Assembly: GCA_018060985.1 (NCBI GenBank)
Contig: JAGOUZ010000007.1
Span: 1-34,694 of the forward strand
From: Minisyncoccota bacterium
Lineage (GTDB): Bacteria; Patescibacteriota; Minisyncoccia; Phycocordibacterales; SBAW01
Reading direction: 5' to 3'
DNA: 34,694 nucleotides
Within the stretch, counting starts at the first letter, position 1; the number at the start of each line of letters is the position of its first letter. A program made the position numbers and the translations under genes. Below the pieces are notes generated by a model. That model saw only the letters and a list, made by a program, of their open reading frames with translations, was not told the origin of the DNA and ran no database searches. Shown here in pieces: positions 29,597-34,694 of this stretch.

Positions 29597-32500
29597 ATGA
29601 GTTCTTACAATAAATTTAAAAATGATGACGGGAAAATGGCCCTATCTGCTAGGGATGCAGCTCTGCGTCTTTCCTGCGCTCAGGACTATGTAGGGCGCCT
29701 CTGTCGTGAAGGCAAACTACGTGGCTTTCAAAAGGATGGCCAATGGTATGTAGAGCTGCGCTCTCTTACGGAGTTTGAAAAGGCACGTGTCGCTGCGAAG
29801 TTGGAACGATCAGAAAAGCTTGCAGAGCAGCGCCGCCAGGAGAGTCTTGAGTATCGTAAGCGCCACAATCTCGTTCAGGGGCAGGAGCAAAAAGCGATTA
29901 TTTCAGCTCCTACAGTTTCGAAGCATAAAGGATTTTTTAATGCGATACCGCAAAGTGTTTCTCTTGCCGTAGGTGCTGCAACGCTACTCCTTGCTGTCGT
30001 ATTTGCAGGAGCAACGTCGTTGCCGCAGTTTGGTAGTCAGGCGCAGGTTGCCGCTATCGGGCATGTGCAGTCGCCATTTTTTGGTATTACACCGGGTACG
30101 TTTACACTTCCAACTCATTCCACCACTTCGCTTTCTCAAAGTTTGATCGGTAGACTATTTTCATCTCTCTTTGGAAAAAAAGACCATGTTGTTGCAGTGA
30201 CACCATCAACACCATTTGTTTCCTCTCATGTATCTGCACCCTCTGCACAGACTATTGTGCAAAATACCTATCCGGTTGTTGAAAGGATAGTACAAACATC
30301 TGTCACAGGAAATTGGGTAACGACAGACATGCTCGTCGTTATGCTGGGCGATTTGCAGCGTTCGATGCGTAAAGATATGCGCACTACGATCGAACAGATG
30401 CTCGATCTCGACTTCTTTACTTCGACGCAATCGGGCGGCGGAGGCATTACTACTATTACTGATGCAGATGTACCGGACACTATAACCGCAAGTAATTATT
30501 TGCCACTTGCTGGCGGTACGCTGACCGGTGGCCTTATTGGCACCGATGCATTGTTTAGTAATGCGACCACTACTAACTTTGCAGCAACGGGAGTTGCCTC
30601 AACTACATCCCTCGTCATTTCTGGCGCAGGCGGCAGCGGTACGCGCTGTTTGCAGGTAGGTCCGACAGGCATTGTTTCTGCAAACGCGTCGGGCTGCGGC
30701 GGTTCGGGTGCACCAGGCGGCAATGATACTGAGGTGCAGTACAACGACAGCGGGTCGTTCGCAGGCAATGCAGCATTTACCTTTAATGACACCACGGGCC
30801 AGCTTTCCGTTACGAATATTCTGACGAGCGGTATTACCGCTACGTTTGCAACTTCTACGCGCCTTGCGATTATGACCGCGCCGATTGCGCCCTCGTACAT
30901 TGCGACGTCATCTACCGCGTCAATCTTCCCATTTGCATCGTCGACGGCGATTACGGTGTCGGGTACCGGTTACTTTGACACTGCTTCTACTTCGAATCTC
31001 ATAGTATCTTCGCTCGGTTCGTCAGCAGGACAGTGCCTCACCATCAATTCTTTCGGCGGAGTAACGACTGTCGCATGCGGCTCGGGGGGAGGTGCAGCCT
31101 TTCCGTTTACTCCAGCTGGATATGGAAACTCAACGTCAACAACTATTGGATTTACAAACGGTATTCTTTCAACCGCATCCTCAACCTTTACCTCAACACT
31201 TTTCCTTTCATCACTTACAAACTCTGGTTTGGCTGTAAATGCATCGGGCCAAGTGTATGCTGCGGCAACTACTACATTCTCTTCTCCACTCGTTTACTCA
31301 AACGGCAATGTAACGATCCAGACCGCAAACGGTTCTCAGAGCGGTGTATTGTCGTCAGCAGACTGGACGACATTTAACAACAAAGTTTCTTCATCATCAC
31401 TCGCATCATCAATTACGGGAATATTCCCATTTACGTCGACAGGATACGGCAACAGCACGTCGACGACGATTGGATTTACAAACGGTATTCTTTCGACCGC
31501 TTCATCAACCTTTACCTCAACGGTTATTCTTTCAACACTTTCAAACAGCGGACTTGGTGTTAACTCGCTCGGTCAGGTGTATGCAGCCGCAACTACCACG
31601 TTCTCTGGGGCACTTGCATACAGCAATGGCAACGTAACCTGCAACACCGCATCAGGCTCTGTCTTTGGCTGCCTCACTTCGGCAGACTGGACCACCTTCA
31701 ACAGCAAAGTTTCGTCGTCATCTCTTTCTTCGCTCTTCCCATTTACACCAACCGCAATCGGCAACGCCACCTCAACGCTCATGCAGTTTACCGGCGGCCT
31801 TATCGCAAATGCATCTTCTACGATCACCGCACTCAACACTATCAATGCGACCTCAACTAACTTCTCCGCAACAAACGCCTCTACGACTAATCTCACCATC
31901 TCTTCGCTCGGTGGCGCAGCGGGGCAGTGTCTCACGGTCACATCTTCAGGCAGTGTTATTACGACAACCTGCGGCACTAATGGCGCAGCGTTCCCATTCA
32001 CACCAGCAGCGTGGGGTAACTCAACCAGCACAACGATCGGCTTCACCAACGGCATAATCTCTAATGCCTCTTCAACCTTTACCTCAGCTCTTAACTTCTC
32101 AAACTTCTCAAATGGCTCTCTTGCCGTAAACAGCGCAGGGGGAGTTTACACCGCTGCAACTACGACCTTCGCTTCGCCACTTACATACGCAAACGGTGTC
32201 GCATCAATACAAGTAGCCAATGGCTCACAAAATGGCTATCTCTCTAATACTGACTGGACTACCTTTAACAACAAAGTATCTAGCTCCTCACTTGCTTCTG
32301 CAGTTACAAACGCGTTTCCGTTTACTTCATCAACCAACTTTGGCACATTGGCAAATGCAACCTCAACCACCGTGTGGTTCCAAAATGGTCTCCAGGCATC
32401 AACAACCGCACGTTTTAGCTCGCTCACAGCTTCGTATGCAACGACGACCTTTGCATCAACGACCGTTCTTTCTGCAAATACAATTTGTTTGTCGACTGAT

Positions 32501-34694
32501 TGCCGCACCTCATGGCCAACAGCAGGCGCAAATTTTGGCCAAGCATGGGAGATTTTCGGCAGCACCTACCTTGCGCCGACTTCAACTATCAAAGGCATTA
32601 TTGCAGCAGCTTCTTCAACCATTGGCAGTGGCGCTCAAGCAGGTGGCCTCACGATTTCTGGCGGCGCGACAACAACCGGTAATCTTATCGCTCAGGGCAA
32701 TATAACGGTAACAGGCAGCTTCTTTGGAGCTAACCTAGGTACCTGCAATACCTCTGCAGACAAGCTGCTGTGGAACAATGGTCAGTTCACTTGCGGTACA
32801 GACCAGACAGGTGGCGGTGCAGGCACCGATGTTAATTGGACATTCTTTAATGGCTCGGGTGTTCGTCCGGCAACAACCACCAACCAGGTGGTCATTGGCG
32901 GATCAGCAACCAGCTCACTGGTAAGCCCACTTGCAAAGCTTGGCGTCTTTGGCGGCGCATCTATAGACTCTGCAACGACTACAAACCTTGCGGTTATAAG
33001 CGTGCTTTCCTCGATTCTATCTACAAACGTAAATGGTTCAGTGCTTACGACCACCGTGTCTGCACCGCTCCAATTCTCTGCGAACACGCTTTCGATAAGC
33101 CAGGCAAATGGTTCAACAAACGGATATCTGTCTAACACGGATTGGACACTCTTTAATAACAAAGTATCGAGCTCATCTCTTTCATCTTCGGTTACTTCGG
33201 CGTTTCCTTTTACGCCAACGGCAATTGGCAATGCAACGTCAACGCTGATTCAATTCACTGCAGGACTTATTGCAAACGCATCATCAACTATCGGTAGCGG
33301 TGCACAGGGGGGCGGCCTGACTGTTGCGGGCGGCGCTACAACAACCGGCACTCTCTACGTAGCAGGAACCGGAACATCGACTATTAATGGTGGGTTGCAG
33401 GTGTTTGGCAACTTGGTGCCGGGTGCAAGTGATATCTACTCTCTTGGTACTGCTGATTACCCATGGCAACACTTGTATGTCGGTGCAAATTCTCTGTATG
33501 TTAACGGTCAACAGGTGGTGTCGACCAATGCTGGCGACGACGTCGTTATCAAAGCTAGTCCAAATGAGAATCTCGTTATTCAGTCTAGCGGAACCGCAAA
33601 TATCGAAATCAATCCTATAGCTGGACAGATACAGCTAAAAAACACGATCAATGTTTCTGCGGGTAAAAGCATTACCACTTCTGACCTTTCGGCATTGCCA
33701 GTTCCGAACGGTATTGCGGCTGGCAATATCACGATTGCGACAAATAGTATTTCAGCAACAAACCTAAATGGTGGTATCTCACTTACCCCTTCAGGCACGG
33801 GAGGTGTGTATGTAACCTCAGGTAACCTTGGTGTCGGCACAACTTCTCCGCTCGCCAAGCTCGACGTATACGGCAACGCAATACTCTCTGGTCAGAACCG
33901 TTATATCAACTTCGACTTCACTGTTGGTTCCTCAGGATACGGCTTCCGCGACAATGCCGGCATTCTCGAATATAAAAACAGTGCCGGCGCTTGGTCACCA
34001 TTTAGCGGAGTATCAACATCTTCTTTGAGCTATTGGTATAGTCAAAATCGCGATTGGGAACTCTCGGGTGGGTACCTTACACCAACTTCGACTGTACACG
34101 TGCTCCGCATGCCAGCAGGCTTTCTATCTCAGGCCTCGTCTACTATCGGCAATGGCACTGCAACGGGCGGTCTCACTATTAACGGCGGCGCAACAACAAC
34201 GGGCAACAGCGTATTGCAGGGAGCACTAACCGTTGCAGGGAATACGGGGCTTCAAAATGCTACGTCAACGACTCTCGCTATCTCTTCAATTACAAGCGCA
34301 ATACTTAAAACAAATTCTAACGGCTCAGTAGTAGCCGCAGTCCCAGGTACCGACTACCTCACCTCAGCAAACCTCACCTCTGCCTTCCCATTCACTCCAG
34401 CAGCCTGGGGCAACAGCACTTCTACCACCATCGGCTTCCAGAGCGGCATCATTGCTAACGCCTCTTCAACCTTTACCTCAACACTCTTCCTCTCATCTCT
34501 CACCAACGGTGGCTTGGCAGTCAACGCAGCAGGCCAAGTCTACAAAGCAGCCACCACCACCTACTCAGGTGCTCTTACCTACAGCAACGGCAACGTTACC
34601 TGCAACACTGCATCAGGCTCACAAGCAGGTTGTCTCTCTACAACAGACTGGACCACCTTCAACAACAAGGTATCGAGCTCATCACTCTCAGCAC
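29597..34694 (+). CDS. Giant HTH-TM-tail-fibre-like surface protein (N-terminal part)
   Basis: Open from ATG 29597 to the window end: 1,699 codons without a stop; I checked the frame at several points. Residues about 14-58 are the winged-HTH-like domain shared with the gene at 28327 (DYVGRLCREGKLRGF, WYVELRSL). A charged Arg/Glu/Gln helix covers about 60-100 and a membrane helix about 119-139 (QSVSLAVGAATLLLAVVFAG). The rest is Ser/Thr/Asn/Gly-rich with very few charges. It has tail-fibre motifs: YLPLAGGTLTGGL, repeated DWTTFNNKVSSSSL, DIYSLGTADYPWQHLYVG and NLGVGTTSPLAKLDVYG, the last typical of fibres that end in an S74 chaperone. It is probably an anchored extracellular fibre or adhesin. 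The start has no SD; an in-frame ATG at 29636 is an alternative. Confidence 0.85.
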   Translation, partial: MSSYNKFKNDDGKMALSARDAALRLSCAQDYVGRLCREGKLRGFQKDGQWYVELRSLTEFEKARVAAKLERSEKLAEQRRQESLEYRKRHNLVQGQEQKAIISAPTVSKHKGFFNAIPQSVSLAVGAATLLLAVVFAGATSLPQFGSQAQVAAIGHVQSPFFGITPGTFTLPTHSTTSLSQSLIGRLFSSLFGKKDHVVAVTPSTPFVSSHVSAPSAQTIVQNTYPVVERIVQTSVTGNWVTTDMLVVMLGDLQRSMRKDMRTTIEQMLDLDFFTSTQSGGGGITTITDADVPDTITASNYLPLAGGTLTGGLIGTDALFSNATTTNFAATGVASTTSLVISGAGGSGTRCLQVGPTGIVSANASGCGGSGAPGGNDTEVQYNDSGSFAGNAAFTFNDTTGQLSVTNILTSGITATFATSTRLAIMTAPIAPSYIATSSTASIFPFASSTAITVSGTGYFDTASTSNLIVSSLGSSAGQCLTINSFGGVTTVACGSGGGAAFPFTPAGYGNSTSTTIGFTNGILSTASSTFTSTLFLSSLTNSGLAVNASGQVYAAATTTFSSPLVYSNGNVTIQTANGSQSGVLSSADWTTFNNKVSSSSLASSITGIFPFTSTGYGNSTSTTIGFTNGILSTASSTFTSTVILSTLSNSGLGVNSLGQVYAAATTTFSGALAYSNGNVTCNTASGSVFGCLTSADWTTFNSKVSSSSLSSLFPFTPTAIGNATSTLMQFTGGLIANASSTITALNTINATSTNFSATNASTTNLTISSLGGAAGQCLTVTSSGSVITTTCGTNGAAFPFTPAAWGNSTSTTIGFTNGIISNASSTFTSALNFSNFSNGSLAVNSAGGVYTAATTTFASPLTYANGVASIQVANGSQNGYLSNTDWTTFNNKVSSSSLASAVTNAFPFTSSTNFGTLANATSTTVWFQNGLQASTTARFSSLTASYATTTFASTTVLSANTICLSTDCRTSWPTAGANFGQAWEIFGSTYLAPTSTIKGIIAAASSTIGSGAQAGGLTISGGATTTGNLIAQGNITVTGSFFGANLGTCNTSADKLLWNNGQFTCGTDQTGGGAGTDVNWTFFNGSGVRPATTTNQVVIGGSATSSLVSPLAKLGVFGGASIDSATTTNLAVISVLSSILSTNVNGSVLTTTVSAPLQFSANTLSISQANGSTNGYLSNTDWTLFNNKVSSSSLSSSVTSAFPFTPTAIGNATSTLIQFTAGLIANASSTIGSGAQGGGLTVAGGATTTGTLYVAGTGTSTINGGLQVFGNLVPGASDIYSLGTADYPWQHLYVGANSLYVNGQQVVSTNAGDDVVIKASPNENLVIQSSGTANIEINPIAGQIQLKNTINVSAGKSITTSDLSALPVPNGIAAGNITIATNSISATNLNGGISLTPSGTGGVYVTSGNLGVGTTSPLAKLDVYGNAILSGQNRYINFDFTVGSSGYGFRDNAGILEYKNSAGAWSPFSGVSTSSLSYWYSQNRDWELSGGYLTPTSTVHVLRMPAGFLSQASSTIGNGTATGGLTINGGATTTGNSVLQGALTVAGNTGLQNATSTTLAISSITSAILKTNSNGSVVAAVPGTDYLTSANLTSAFPFTPAAWGNSTSTTIGFQSGIIANASSTFTSTLFLSSLTNGGLAVNAAGQVYKAATTTYSGALTYSNGNVTCNTASGSQAGCLSTTDWTTFNNKVSSSSLSA
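30926..34694 (+). repeat. FPFTP modules of the giant fibre gene
   Basis: In-frame modules begin with FPF(T/A) at 30926, 31100, 31424, 31736, 31991, 32315, 33203 and 34385. The complete modules at 31100 and 31991 are both 324 nt, and the one at 31424 is 312 nt. A full module reads FPFTP, GNSTSTTIGF, SSTFTS, AVNxxGxVYxAATTT, a Cys- or Ile-containing strand, then DWTTFNNKVSSSSL. Others are cut short or interrupted by long non-repeated inserts. DNA identity stays high in patches, such as ATTGGATTTACAAACGGTAT in the modules at 31100 and 31424, which points to recent duplication or recombination. Confidence 0.85.
31361..34687 (+). repeat. Five copies of the DWTTFNNKVSSSSL segment
   Basis: 42-nt copies start at 31361, 31685, 32252, 33140 and 34646. 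Variants are FNSK in the second and DWTLFNNK in the fourth. Each is preceded by G-x-L-S-(S/N/T)-(A/T), as in the tail-fibre motif GYLSxxDWxxFNxK, known in phage and bacterial fibre proteins. Four of the five are followed within about 5-20 residues by a new FPF module; the last copy runs to the window edge. Confidence 0.85.

Noticed and set aside
29597-34694. Prophage tail-fibre gene
   Set aside because: No other virion, lysis or integrase genes are present, and the protein has an N-terminal HTH and membrane anchor shared with its neighbour.
1-34694. CRISPR arrays, tRNA or rRNA genes, IS elements, attachment sites
   Set aside because: I saw no regular short repeats with spacers, no tRNA-like T-loop or acceptor pairs, no transposase frames and no flanking direct repeats; the only strong repeats are the coding modules of the fibre gene.

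Overview
The window looks like a piece of a Patescibacteria (CPR) chromosome, most likely Parcubacteria. This rests on almost all genes lying on the + strand with very short gaps, on almost no Shine-Dalgarno (SD) sites in front of the native genes, on several GTG starts placed 6-11 nt after a -10 box, and on a giant Ser/Thr-rich surface fibre with an N-terminal helix-turn-helix domain. The lineage is inferred; there is no rRNA in the window.

Layout. (1) 1-195 is the tail of an ABC ATPase, followed by a bidirectional terminator and a minus-strand secreted LamG protein (241-1470). (2) 1525-12292 is a dense + strand surface-glycan operon. It holds a fused Gfo/Idh/MocA-2-hydroxyacid dehydrogenase, two related GT-B-like transferases, a GT-A-like transferase, an O-methyltransferase, a C-methyltransferase, an NDP-sugar epimerase/reductase, RfbB and RfbC. 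Together these suggest a methylated or branched dTDP-6-deoxy sugar. (3) 12394-18504 is a mosaic. Four GC-rich genes with clear SD sites and their own terminators (GT-B-like protein, SDR, HpcH-type aldolase, 2-hydroxyacid dehydrogenase) alternate with native-style genes (CMP-sugar cytidylyltransferase, cupin, a second 2-hydroxyacid dehydrogenase). The set could make and activate an unusual keto-deoxy acid sugar. (4) 18574-20808 is an O-antigen-ligase-type protein with TPRs, which could transfer or polymerise the glycan.

(5) 20809-28271 is mostly housekeeping: a possible small RNA, murB with a structured leader, a 19-residue Lys-rich micro-ORF, secA, ccdA, a YvlD/holin-4-like membrane protein, obg and gatB. 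Most of these have their own extended -10 promoter directly in front of the start codon. (6) 28327-34694 holds two genes with the same N-terminal winged-HTH-like domain. One encodes a 267-residue protein with a C-terminal membrane helix. The other is a giant protein, open for 1,699 codons to the window edge: HTH, one membrane helix, then phage-tail-fibre-like repeats.

The most interesting signals are the leaderless-type promoter architecture, the clean match between SD sites, GC content and terminator style in region 3, the aldolase/cytidylyltransferase pathway, and the HTH-membrane-fibre gene pair.
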